NCBI GenBank assembly: GCA_913050055.1
Contig: CAJXAT010000009.1
Coordinates: 1-38,433, forward strand
Direction: 5' to 3'
Length of the DNA: 38,433 nucleotides
From: an uncultured Flammeovirgaceae bacterium
GTDB taxonomy: Bacteria > Bacteroidota > Bacteroidia > Cytophagales > Cyclobacteriaceae
In this document: piece after piece, positions 25,628 through 34,285 of the stretch
Position numbering within the stretch: the stretch's first letter is position 1
Layout of the letters: every line of letters starts with the position of its first letter
Position numbers and translations under genes: made by a program
The notes under the pieces: model-generated
What the model was told of the DNA's origin: nothing
What the model saw: only the letters and a program-made list of their open reading frames with translations
Databases searched by the model: none

Positions 25628-26353
25628 ATGAAAAAGACTTGGATCATCACGAAAAGAGAATTGGCTTCTTTTTTTGACTCCCTTACCGCATACGTAATGG
25701 TAGTATTATTTTTGGGTTTAAGTGGAATATTCACATGGCTGGTAGGCTCAAACATTTTTGTTAATAATCAGGCCAATATGGGAGTTTTTTTTGGTATCGC
25801 TTTTTGGTCACTTTTTTTCTTCATCCCTGCATTGACCATGAAAATGGTTGCGGAGGAAAATAGATTAGGAACAATAGAATTATTGACTACAAAGGATATT
25901 ACTGATGGACAGATCATAAGAGGTAAATTTTTTGCATGTTTGATTTTGATACTCATCTCATTGATTTGTACACTTCCGTATTATATAACCATTAGTCAAT
26001 TAGGAAACATTGATGATGGAGCAGTCATAGGTGGTTATGTTGGACTACTTTTTTTATCGGGATCTTATGTAGCGGTTGGTCTTTTCGCGAGTAGCATCAC
26101 TACCAATCAAATAGTGGCATTTTTGGTTGCGCTATTTATAGGTATATTTTTTCATTTATTGTTTGATGTGATGGGTACATCGACTTCGGGGATTTTAGGC
26201 TCTTTTTTTAACTATTTAAGTATGCGTGTTCATTTTGATTCTATAAGTAGAGGGGTCGTGGATTCTCGAGATTTAGTCTATTTTGGATCTATAATAACCA
26301 TGGGTCTTTATTTAGCTGAATTGATGCTGTCTAAACGCAATTGGCAATCTTAA
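25628..26353 (+). CDS. gldF: Gliding motility ABC transporter permease subunit
   Basis: An ABC-2 type permease of 241 residues with about six membrane segments. The N-terminus ITKRELASFFDSLTAYVM is the entry typical of this family, and the loop FIPALTMKMVAEENRLGTIE (residues 58-77) carries the conserved MRxxxEExxxGT-type element. It lies 4 bases after gldA and 9 before gldG, so coupling is likely. Together they form the inner-membrane GldAFG complex. Confidence 0.88.
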   Translation: MKKTWIITKRELASFFDSLTAYVMVVLFLGLSGIFTWLVGSNIFVNNQANMGVFFGIAFWSLFFFIPALTMKMVAEENRLGTIELLTTKDITDGQIIRGKFFACLILILISLICTLPYYITISQLGNIDDGAVIGGYVGLLFLSGSYVAVGLFASSITTNQIVAFLVALFIGIFFHLLFDVMGTSTSGILGSFFNYLSMRVHFDSISRGVVDSRDLVYFGSIITMGLYLAELMLSKRNWQS

Positions 26354-26362
26354 GTTTATACT

Positions 26363-27877
26363 ATGAAAAAATCAAAATTATTTATTCAGGGGAGTATGGT
26401 TTTGGCCATAATTTTGGTAGTAAACTTGTTGTCTGAAGTAGCCTACTTCAGGATTGATTTTACTGAGGATAAACGATATACTCTTGGACAAGCTACTCGA
26501 AGTATTCTTGAGGATTTAGATGATGTCATCACTGTTAAGGCATACTTTACAGAAGATTTACCAGCACAACTGGGGTATATAAAGGATGAATTAAGAGATC
26601 AGTTTATCGAGTACGAAAATCGTTCGAATGGAAACTTTGTATTCGAATTCATCAATCCAAACACATCGGACGAGTTGAAGCAAGAAGCCATGCAAAATGG
26701 TATAACACCCGTATCTATTAATGTAGTAGAGGATGATCAGAGACAGCAAATTCAAGCATTTATGGGTATTTTGATCCAAGCTGATGGGCAGAAAGAAGCA
26801 ATACCGCTTGTTCAGCCCGGATCCGGTTTAGAATACGAAATAACTACTTCAATAAAAAAAATAACTCTTAAAAATAAACCTAAAATCGGACTGATTACGA
26901 GTAATAATGGAGTGACCATGGGAGCTATTCCGCAATTGTTCCAACAGCTTGCGGTGATGTATGAAATGGTTTCGTTTAATTTATCGGATTCTTCTGAGAT
27001 CACTCCTAATTATAGCTGTATGATTTGGATCAGCCCAAATGATACTATTCCATCAGCTGACTTTGATAAGGTCAATAAATATTTAGATAAGGGAGGTAAT
27101 TTATTTCTAGCTTATTCCAATATTTCAGGTAACCTTCAAACAGCAGAAATATTTTCTAAACCAGATATAGGTTTAAAGGACTGGCTGCAGTCAAAAGGTA
27201 TATCGATGGGAAATCAAGTTGTGATTGATGCTTCTTGTGCCTCAGTCACAGTGCAACAAAAGCAAGGATTTTACACCATGAATAGCCAGATTGAATTTCC
27301 TTATTTTCCTCAAATCAGAAAGTTTGAAAAACATCCAATCACTGTAGGTCTGGAATCGATGATGTTACCTTTTTCGAGTCCTCTCGATTTTATTGGATCA
27401 GATACTACACTAGCAATTAATGCAGTCCTTCAAACCAGTGAAATGTCAGGTACTCAAAATACACCAAACTATATGAATGTTCAAAAGAAATGGATTGAAC
27501 AAGATTTTACTGCACCAAATCAAACATTAGCATTATCTATGGAACATATGGGTGCAAATAATGGGAGTATGGTAGTTGTGTCCAATGGGCAATTTATAAA
27601 TAATGGAGAAGGCCAACAAGCACAACAATTGAATATGGATAACATTAATTTTGCTTCCAATGCCATTGATTGGTTATCGGATGATACGGGACTTGTGGGC
27701 TTAAGGACTAAGGGAATTACGAGCAGACCCTTAGAATCTATTGATGATGGTACAAAATCACTGGTGAAATATGGGAATGTGTTCTCTCCTATTTTATTGA
27801 TTTGTATTTATGGATTTATCCGGAGGTCATCGGTACAGCGAAAACGTCAAAAATGGGTCCAAGGGGATTATAGTTGA
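26363..27877 (+). CDS. gldG: Gliding motility ABC transporter auxiliary/substrate-binding protein
   Basis: A 504-residue protein with one N-terminal membrane segment (about 7-27) and a second at the C-terminus (about 470-490), leaving a large extracytoplasmic part. The start of that part, RYTLGQATRSILEDL, and the central domain fit the ABC_transp_aux family to which GldG belongs. It begins 9 bases after gldF. The DUF4340 gene follows after 16 bases, suggesting a four-gene operon. Confidence 0.87.
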   Translation: MKKSKLFIQGSMVLAIILVVNLLSEVAYFRIDFTEDKRYTLGQATRSILEDLDDVITVKAYFTEDLPAQLGYIKDELRDQFIEYENRSNGNFVFEFINPNTSDELKQEAMQNGITPVSINVVEDDQRQQIQAFMGILIQADGQKEAIPLVQPGSGLEYEITTSIKKITLKNKPKIGLITSNNGVTMGAIPQLFQQLAVMYEMVSFNLSDSSEITPNYSCMIWISPNDTIPSADFDKVNKYLDKGGNLFLAYSNISGNLQTAEIFSKPDIGLKDWLQSKGISMGNQVVIDASCASVTVQQKQGFYTMNSQIEFPYFPQIRKFEKHPITVGLESMMLPFSSPLDFIGSDTTLAINAVLQTSEMSGTQNTPNYMNVQKKWIEQDFTAPNQTLALSMEHMGANNGSMVVVSNGQFINNGEGQQAQQLNMDNINFASNAIDWLSDDTGLVGLRTKGITSRPLESIDDGTKSLVKYGNVFSPILLICIYGFIRRSSVQRKRQKWVQGDYS

Positions 27878-27893
27878 TTAAATTTCTTTTTTT

Positions 27894-28787
27894 ATGAAAG
27901 TCATGAATACATCAAAACTTTTTATTTTTTTGGTCATTATTAGTCTAGTTTTTGTCATTATTAAGTTTACTAAAAATCCAGACAGAAGTAATAGCTATAA
28001 TGAGGTATTAGTAGATTTTGATTCACAACTTGTGGATAAAATAAAGATTAATAATGAAAATGAGCAAGTCATATTAGAAAAAATTTCTGGTCAATGGAAG
28101 GTAAAAGTAGGCCAAAAACAGCATGAGGCTGTAAAGAGTACAGTGGAATCTTTTTTACAAACCATTCAAACCATTAAGCCCTCTAGACTGGCTTCTCGAT
28201 CAGTTGAGCGGTGGTCAGATTATAATGTGGACGACAAGGGGACACGGGTGATTATATCTGGAGACAAAGATGTTTTTTTAGATATAATTCTGGGTAGATT
28301 CGCTTTTGAAGGACAAAGAACTTACTATAGTTTTGTCCGTCTAGTGGATGATAATGATACCTATGTAGCAGATAATTTCATGAAAATGAGTTTGGTTTCT
28401 AAAAGGGATGATTTTCGAAACAACCGCGTATCGAACTTCAGAAATGATTCATTGACTGCTATAGATTTCATCTATCCAGATAGTGCTTTTTCGTTGACTA
28501 AGAAAGAAACCTATTGGTTTAAAAATAACGTCGAGGTTGATTCAATTAAGTTCAAAAAGTACCGTGATGACGTTCAATTTATCATGAGTAAATCTTTTGC
28601 TTCATCAGATTCTACATCAGTAGCTACGCATGAGGTGATCTTTCACTTTTCTAATAGGTCTGAAATAAAAATTACAAAAAGCCTTGAGCAAGGAGATTGG
28701 TTGATAAGATCTTCTGAGAATAAAGATGAAGCATGGAAAGATCCTGTCCTTTCGGAAAAAATATTCATTTCAAAAAAATATTTTTGA
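27894..28787 (+). CDS. DUF4340-domain membrane-anchored protein
   Basis: A 297-residue protein with one N-terminal membrane anchor (about 8-24) and an extracytoplasmic remainder. The repeating pattern of short beta units, for example VDKIKINNENEQVILEK then SGQWKVKVG, fits DUF4340, a domain of unknown role often encoded with ABC-2 permease and GldG-like genes. It starts 16 bases after gldG; a second ATG three codons in (27903) is also possible. The context suggests it is an accessory part of the GldAFG transporter. No catalytic motif is seen. Confidence 0.72.
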   Translation: MKVMNTSKLFIFLVIISLVFVIIKFTKNPDRSNSYNEVLVDFDSQLVDKIKINNENEQVILEKISGQWKVKVGQKQHEAVKSTVESFLQTIQTIKPSRLASRSVERWSDYNVDDKGTRVIISGDKDVFLDIILGRFAFEGQRTYYSFVRLVDDNDTYVADNFMKMSLVSKRDDFRNNRVSNFRNDSLTAIDFIYPDSAFSLTKKETYWFKNNVEVDSIKFKKYRDDVQFIMSKSFASSDSTSVATHEVIFHFSNRSEIKITKSLEQGDWLIRSSENKDEAWKDPVLSEKIFISKKYF

Positions 28788-28863
28788 TTTTTTTATCTTT
28801 TGGTGAAACCCTTTTTTTATTTGATTTTTAAGTTAGCCTAACAATCTCTAATTTTTGTGAGCA

Positions 28864-29427
28864 ATGATGCTTATATTTGAAAATATGAGTGTACGCCTAG
28901 GAACCTTTTTTCTGTTTTTGATGGTAATATTTACTTTTTCTAAGAGTCCATCTGAGATTGATATTAGTACTGAAATCAACTGGATCAGTTTTGAAGAAGC
29001 GGTGGCGAAAACCTCACAGAACCCCAAAATGATTTTAATTGATCTTTACACAGATTGGTGTGGATGGTGCAAAAAAATGGATCGAGATACCTACAGTCGT
29101 GCTGAAATTGTGGCGTACGTTAATGATAAATTTTATGCAGTAAAATTTGATGCTGAAGGTGCTGAAGAAGTTAGTTTCAGAGGTCATACTTTCAAATTCG
29201 TGGCCTCAGGTCGAAAGGGATATCACGAATTGGCGGCAGCGCTCACACAAAATAAGCTCAGTTACCCTACGACGGTTTTTATGAATGAAAAGCTCCAAAT
29301 CATTCAACCCGTGCCGGGTTACTTGGATGCGCCTACTTTTGATACTATTTCCAAATACATGGGTGAGGGGAAATATAAAAATATAGCTTGGGAGGATTTT
29401 CAAAAATCTTATCAAAGTAAACTTTGA
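28864..29427 (+). CDS. Exported thioredoxin-fold protein
   Basis: A 187-residue thioredoxin-like protein with an N-terminal hydrophobic segment (about 9-25; a later ATG at 28885, codon 8, would give a tighter signal). The active site is DWCGWCKKMD (64-73) with C66 and C69, and the cis-proline is P135 in LSYPTTVF, so redox activity is expected in the periplasm. WCxWCKxM is typical of the DsbD-gamma/YbbN-like 'thioredoxin_7' set. It lies 76 bases after the DUF4340 gene, possibly under a separate promoter. Substrates unknown. Confidence 0.85.
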   Translation: MMLIFENMSVRLGTFFLFLMVIFTFSKSPSEIDISTEINWISFEEAVAKTSQNPKMILIDLYTDWCGWCKKMDRDTYSRAEIVAYVNDKFYAVKFDAEGAEEVSFRGHTFKFVASGRKGYHELAAALTQNKLSYPTTVFMNEKLQIIQPVPGYLDAPTFDTISKYMGEGKYKNIAWEDFQKSYQSKL

Positions 29428-29525
29428 AGTAACTTTTTTAGGGTGCTTTACGTAAATCATGAAGTAACCATTCGGATGTTATTGGCATCCTCTAGATAAT
29501 CATTACTCGTTAAAAGATATTTATT

Positions 29526-30263
29526 ATGACCAAGAGACTCATTTTTAGTTTAACTCTATCAATGGTGGGGTTCTTTTTGTTGGCAGATCCCATCCAAAGA
29601 AACTTACAGCCGTTTAAGCAATTATATGTAAAAGATGGTATCGAGGTTGTACTTATAAAAGGTACAGAAAATAACGCCAAGGTGGATGTTTCAGGATGTA
29701 ATCCCGCAGATGTGCTGACTGAGGTCAACAATGGTCGATTAACGATACGTATGAGGTCAAATGGAAGATATAGAAATATTGAGGTAAAAGTAGCGCTTAC
29801 TTATGTGAATCTCGATGGAATAGATGTATCCTCGTCAGGAGTGGTCAAAGGATCAGATCAATTGGAAAGTGAAGCCCTAGAGATTGAAGTCAGCAGTGCC
29901 GGTTCGCTGGAGTTAAATATTCTTTCCAATAGCTTAGATTTAGATGTCAGCAGCTCGGGGTTTGTAGCCTTGAGTTTAGAGGTGAATAAACTTGAGGTTG
30001 AAATCTCAAGTGCAGGGAAGGTTGAGCTGACAGGTCAAGTTCGTGACCAAGCATTGGACATCAGTAGTGTGGGACATTATGAGGGCTTTACGATGATTTC
30101 CGAAAGAACATTAGTGGATATAAGTAGTGGAGGACTCGCTCAAGTTTATGCAAAAGAAAAACTAGATGTCCATGCGAGTAGTGGCGGGTCATTAGAATTT
30201 CAAGGAAGTCCAGTGAGTTTGAGCAAACGCTTAAGCAGTGGAGATTCTGTAAGTCAATATTAA
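29526..30263 (+). CDS. DUF2807 (putative auto-transporter adhesin, head GIN) protein
   Basis: A 245-residue exported protein with a signal peptide ending near residue 20. The body is a run of short beta strands broken by repeated DVSSSG, EVSSAG, EISSAG and DISSGG turns, the mark of the DUF2807 beta-helix. It begins with QPFKQLYVKDGIEVVL, the family's usual first strand pair. Such proteins are widespread on Bacteroidota envelopes; the proposed adhesin role is unproven. The TPR lipoprotein gene follows after 22 bases. Confidence 0.85.
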   Translation: MTKRLIFSLTLSMVGFFLLADPIQRNLQPFKQLYVKDGIEVVLIKGTENNAKVDVSGCNPADVLTEVNNGRLTIRMRSNGRYRNIEVKVALTYVNLDGIDVSSSGVVKGSDQLESEALEIEVSSAGSLELNILSNSLDLDVSSSGFVALSLEVNKLEVEISSAGKVELTGQVRDQALDISSVGHYEGFTMISERTLVDISSGGLAQVYAKEKLDVHASSGGSLEFQGSPVSLSKRLSSGDSVSQY

Positions 30264-30285
30264 TCATTTAAATCCAAGAGCGTTT

Positions 30286-31329
30286 ATGTTTTCAGGAAAT
30301 GGGCGAGGTTCATCAGGGAGTTTGCCATACATATTGTGTGTCTCTCTCATTGTCCTAGGATGTGAAAGTGTTGAAACCCAGCGAGATCAATTTTTTACCC
30401 AAGGAAATGAAGCGATTGAATCGAAGTCTTATGAGACTGCGATTAGTTTATACACAAAAGCCATTAAGATAGATTCTGATGATGCTGAGTCTATCAATAA
30501 TAGGGGAGTAGCCAAACGAGAATTAGGTAGAGTTTATGAAGCGATCCAAGATTATAACGAGGCATTATTGATTGATAATGAATTTTGGGATTGCCTACAT
30601 AACCGAGCCATGGCCTATCAAGAGGTGGGTAATTGGACGAAAAGCATCAGAGATTACGATTTACTTATTGCCCATCATGATAGTTCCATTTATCACGAAG
30701 CTAAGGCGCTTATTTTCACAGATGCAAAAGATTATGAACGAGCCATAGATGAATTTAATAGGGTACTGGCAAGAAATCCAAAGGATATTGAGGCCAAGAT
30801 TAATTTAGCCACCTTAGATTTTTATATGGGCAATAAGCAAAGGGCGGCAGCTAATTTAGAGGAAATTTTGCATCAGTCTCCCAATGAAGCCTATGGATAC
30901 AATACACTCAATCAGATATATATAGAGTTATCATCATTGGACTTAGCCTATCGGGCCATCCAGCAAGCCCTCAGGCTCGAGCCTAATAATGCTTTTTTTC
31001 TGAATAATAGGGGTTTTACCTATCTAGAGATGGATTCTATAGCTTTAGCCTTGATTGATATCAACCAAAGTATTATTTTGACTCCTGACAATCCATGGTC
31101 TTATCGAAATAAGGGCTACTACTATTATAAAATGGGGGATTTCACTCAGGCCATCCGTTATTTGAAGCAATCTTTGGAGATGGATGAAAACGTAAAGGAA
31201 GCTCATTTGATGTTGGGTATGACCTATTTATCAGACGGCCAATCAGGAATGGCTTGCCAGGCATGGCAAATAGCAATGGATGTGGGGAACCATAAGGCCC
31301 AAGCTTACTTGAACGATCATTGTAATTAA
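30286..31329 (+). CDS. TPR-repeat lipoprotein
   Basis: A 347-residue protein with a lipoprotein signal (lipobox VLGC, C26) and about eight tetratricopeptide repeats covering residues 31-335. Clear units include GNEAIESKSYETAISLYTKA, then NNRGVAKRELGRVYEAIQDY, and near the C-terminus KGYYYYKMGDFTQAIRYLKQ. TPR arrays bind other proteins; the partner is unknown. It follows the DUF2807 gene closely and is likely co-transcribed. Confidence 0.88.
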   Translation: MFSGNGRGSSGSLPYILCVSLIVLGCESVETQRDQFFTQGNEAIESKSYETAISLYTKAIKIDSDDAESINNRGVAKRELGRVYEAIQDYNEALLIDNEFWDCLHNRAMAYQEVGNWTKSIRDYDLLIAHHDSSIYHEAKALIFTDAKDYERAIDEFNRVLARNPKDIEAKINLATLDFYMGNKQRAAANLEEILHQSPNEAYGYNTLNQIYIELSSLDLAYRAIQQALRLEPNNAFFLNNRGFTYLEMDSIALALIDINQSIILTPDNPWSYRNKGYYYYKMGDFTQAIRYLKQSLEMDENVKEAHLMLGMTYLSDGQSGMACQAWQIAMDVGNHKAQAYLNDHCN

Positions 31330-31581
31330 GTGTATCATTATTTTTTTGAAAATTAATTGATAGAGAGAAGTCCTATGGCTAAAAATAATCAAAGGAAATA
31401 ACTGGTGCTAGGAACATAAAGGGGAAGACCAAAACGACTTGGTTAGGTGTATTTGATCTAGATGGATTCCATAAATAGGGCATGACCTTTACAGAGTGGA
31501 AAAAAATATTAAGGACCAGCTTGAGTGCAGCTAGGGTCCATGTAATGACATTATTTTTTAGAAATAAGGAATGGATATAGG
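31330..31581 (+). other. Structured 252-base intergenic region, possible RNA or leader
   Basis: No protein gene longer than a few codons. Two hairpins stand out: ACCAA/TTGGT around 31428-31443, and a 9-bp stem with GGACC-AGCT (31513-31521) pairing to AGCT-AG-GGTCC (31529-31539) with a 2-base bulge. A T-rich stretch follows near 31551-31558. It could be an untranslated leader of the NUDIX gene, a terminator of the TPR gene or a small RNA. Confidence 0.3.
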
Positions 31582-32217
31582 ATGCTAGATACTCGGTTAG
31601 AGGAAACGCTTAGGAAACGCCTGCAAGGAGCATTACCTGGAAATTTCGCTCATGAGAAGATGAGAGCTCAGATCATCCATGAAGAAGCTGCTCGAAAACC
31701 TTTTGAGCTTTCCCCAATAGAGGGTGCAGTTCTGATATTGTTATACCCAGATGAACATTCGAGCGATTGGAAGTTCCCCTTGATTCAGCGTCCTCCTTAT
31801 GATGGGGTCCATGGTGGGCAAATCAGTTTCCCTGGAGGGAAAAAAGAGCATTCGGATAATGATTTGCTACAAACTGTCCTTCGCGAGACCCATGAAGAAA
31901 TAGGCGTTTCAGATTCAAGCATCCAGATAATTGGTAAGTTGAGCAAGTTGGATGTAGCAGCGTCTAATCATGTGATACTTCCCGTGATTGGCTTTATGGA
32001 TCAAAAACCTATATTTACACCTCACCCTTATGAGGTAGCGGAGATTATTGAAATACCTTTGATCAATTTGTTTAAAAAAAATGTAATCAAGGAAAAAAAT
32101 TTGCAGACTAGAGGAGTAACTTTAAGGACACCCTATTATGATGTTGATGATCACTTTATTTGGGGTGCAACAGCGATGATAATTAATGAATTGATAACTA
32201 TAATCAAGTCTGAATGA
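31582..32217 (+). CDS. NUDIX hydrolase, CoA pyrophosphatase-like
   Basis: A 211-residue NUDIX hydrolase. The NUDIX box core is RETHEEIGV (101-109), with Mg-binding E105 and E106. The stretch upstream, HGGQISFPGGKKE (77-89), is the signature of the CoA-diphosphatase (UPF0035/NudL) group. The glutamate normally five residues after the box glycine is replaced, as it also is in relatives I recall. It would cleave CoA to 3',5'-ADP and phosphopantetheine. The stop overlaps the DUF819 start in an ATGA. Confidence 0.85.
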   Translation: MLDTRLEETLRKRLQGALPGNFAHEKMRAQIIHEEAARKPFELSPIEGAVLILLYPDEHSSDWKFPLIQRPPYDGVHGGQISFPGGKKEHSDNDLLQTVLRETHEEIGVSDSSIQIIGKLSKLDVAASNHVILPVIGFMDQKPIFTPHPYEVAEIIEIPLINLFKKNVIKEKNLQTRGVTLRTPYYDVDDHFIWGATAMIINELITIIKSE

Positions 32218-33458
32218 ATGAAGCTTTAATTCAAAATGATGCGGTAATATTCGGTATCCTGATGTTGATGTTGGGAGCCATTTTTTATACCTCAGATTGT
32301 AATTTTTGGTTTTGGAAAAAATTCTATGGTTGGGTTCCATCCGTACTTATTTGTTATTTTTTACCTTCGTTGCTTTATAGTTTTGGTATCATTGATCCAA
32401 CAAAATCTAACTTATATTTCATGGCTTCTCGGTATTTATTACCAACCAGTTTGATTTTATTAACACTTTCTGTAGACGTTAAGGAGCTCATAAAATTAGG
32501 TCCTAAGGCCATCATTATGTTCTCTACAGGCACTGTTGGCATTATCTTAGGGGGCCCTATAGCCCTTCTTTTGATTTCTTATATTGCCCCTGAAGTTATC
32601 AATGCACCACCCACTGAGGAAATATGGCGCGGCATGACGACCATTGCGGGCTCATGGATTGGAGGTTCTGCCAATCAAACAGCAATGAAAGAAGTTTTTG
32701 AAGTAGGTGGATCCCTATTCTCGAAGATGGTGGCGGTAGATGTGATCATGGGTAATTTATGGCTGGCCATTTTAATGCTAGGGATAGGTAAAAACAAAAA
32801 GATCAATCAATTATTAATGGCCGATGATCGAGCCATTGAAAATTTAAAAAATCGCATGGAATATTTTCAACAGAAGTCTGCAAAAACAGTTTCTCTATCA
32901 GATATAATTAAGATTTTGGCCATTGGTTTTGGCTGTATGGGATTGTCTCATTTTTTGAGTGATCTCATTGCTCCTTATTTGAGTATTAATTTCCCGCAAT
33001 TGCAAGACTATAGTTTGACCTCAGGCTTCTTTTGGATTGTCGTGATTGCAGCTACTTTGGGTGTTGCACTCTCTTTTACGCGTGCCCGATCTTTGGAGCA
33101 CGTGGGAGCGTCAAAATTCGGCAGTTTAATGGTTTATGTTTTGATTGCTACCATTGGTATGAACATGGATATATTGGCTGTTTTTGAAAATCCGGGCTTG
33201 TTTTTAATTGGATTCATCTGGATTGGATTTCACGCTATGTTATTAATGGTAGTAGCTAAAATCATCAAAGCACCTTACTTCTTTGTAGCAGTAGGCAGTC
33301 AGGCCAACGTAGGAGGAGCTGCCTCAGCACCTATTATAGCGGCCTATTTCAGTCCATCTTTGGCTCCCGTAGGTGTGCTTTTAGCCGTATTAGGATATGT
33401 GGTGGGTACTTATGGAGCATATATTTGCGGATTATTGCTCCAAGGAGTATCTCCTTGA
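32214..33458 (+). CDS. DUF819-family membrane protein
   Basis: A 414-residue inner-membrane protein with about ten hydrophobic helices and few charged residues except one loop at about 200-225. Recognisable pieces are TIAGSWIGGSANQTAMKE (near 142-159) and GSQANVGGAASAPIIAAYF near 362-380. These are paired glycine-rich re-entrant-like motifs, suggesting an inverted-repeat transporter fold like sodium-dependent carriers. No substrate is known for DUF819. It is translationally coupled to the NUDIX gene through a 4-base overlap. Confidence 0.87.
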   Translation: MNEALIQNDAVIFGILMLMLGAIFYTSDCNFWFWKKFYGWVPSVLICYFLPSLLYSFGIIDPTKSNLYFMASRYLLPTSLILLTLSVDVKELIKLGPKAIIMFSTGTVGIILGGPIALLLISYIAPEVINAPPTEEIWRGMTTIAGSWIGGSANQTAMKEVFEVGGSLFSKMVAVDVIMGNLWLAILMLGIGKNKKINQLLMADDRAIENLKNRMEYFQQKSAKTVSLSDIIKILAIGFGCMGLSHFLSDLIAPYLSINFPQLQDYSLTSGFFWIVVIAATLGVALSFTRARSLEHVGASKFGSLMVYVLIATIGMNMDILAVFENPGLFLIGFIWIGFHAMLLMVVAKIIKAPYFFVAVGSQANVGGAASAPIIAAYFSPSLAPVGVLLAVLGYVVGTYGAYICGLLLQGVSP

Positions 33459-33490
33459 ATGGCATTACAGATCTCGTTTTAAATGGATGA

Positions 33491-34285
33491 TTAGCTATTT
33501 TGGGTAGCTTTCTCTGCCATCTTTTGTGCCAATTCGACTCCTAAATATTTTTCTATCCCGTAATGGCCTAAATATATGATGGGAGTGCTGAAAATGGCAA
33601 TGACAAATTTGAAGATATAATTGACAGACCCCACAGCCAATACTTGAGCAAGAGGCCATTGACTTTCTTCTGGAGCCAATAGATAAAAGGCCAAAAAGAG
33701 CACAACGAAGCTGTCAATTAATTGAGAGATCAGTGTAGAACCGGTCGCTCTTAACCAGATCAATTTTGCTCCGGTAAATTTTCTGAGCTTTTGAAAAATA
33801 TAAACGTCCAATAATTGACCTATGAGGAAGGCAACTAAACTTCCCACGATGATACCTAGACCTTGGGTGAAAATCTTATTGAAAGCCAAGTCTATATTAA
33901 AGACATTTCCGATCGCATCTAGGGCATTGATTTCTAGCCAAAACTGCGCGGGAGGCAATAGGGTGATGGTATAAATAATAAGGAAGGTATAGCTGATCAA
34001 ACCAGCGGTCAATAAGCTGATTTTTTTAATCCCTTCCCTACCAAAGTATTCATTGATAATATCAGTAATCAAAAAAACCACAGGCCATAAAACAACCCCT
34101 GCGGTAAGGTTAAAATCAAGATTAAAACCTAAGATTCCAATATGAGCAGGTGCGATACTTATTATTTTTTCAGCAGAAAAAATTTTAACACCCATGATTT
34201 CTGCAAGTAAGGCATTAGTAATAAATATACCTGAAAGGATTAAGAAGAGTTGTTGTTTTTTTCCTGTAGCTAGGGCTTTACTCAT
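33491..34285 (-). CDS. yhhQ: Queuosine precursor transporter, YhhQ/VUT family
   Basis: A 264-residue inner-membrane protein with about six helices. The family motif FLITDIINEYFGRE follows the second or third helix, and GSTLISQLIDS lies near residue 185. YhhQ imports queuosine precursors such as preQ0 or preQ1 for tRNA modification. The in-frame extension from 34294 begins with TTG, so ATG 34285 is chosen; it overlaps the RNase Z stop by 8 bases. Lying next to a tRNA-processing nuclease fits a tRNA theme. Confidence 0.88.
   Translation of the reverse strand: MSKALATGKKQQLFLILSGIFITNALLAEIMGVKIFSAEKIISIAPAHIGILGFNLDFNLTAGVVLWPVVFLITDIINEYFGREGIKKISLLTAGLISYTFLIIYTITLLPPAQFWLEINALDAIGNVFNIDLAFNKIFTQGLGIIVGSLVAFLIGQLLDVYIFQKLRKFTGAKLIWLRATGSTLISQLIDSFVVLFLAFYLLAPEESQWPLAQVLAVGSVNYIFKFVIAIFSTPIIYLGHYGIEKYLGVELAQKMAEKATQNS

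Noticed and set aside
31386-31412. Eight-codon frame starting MAKNNQRK
   Set aside because: Too short, no ribosome site and no support; treated as intergenic.
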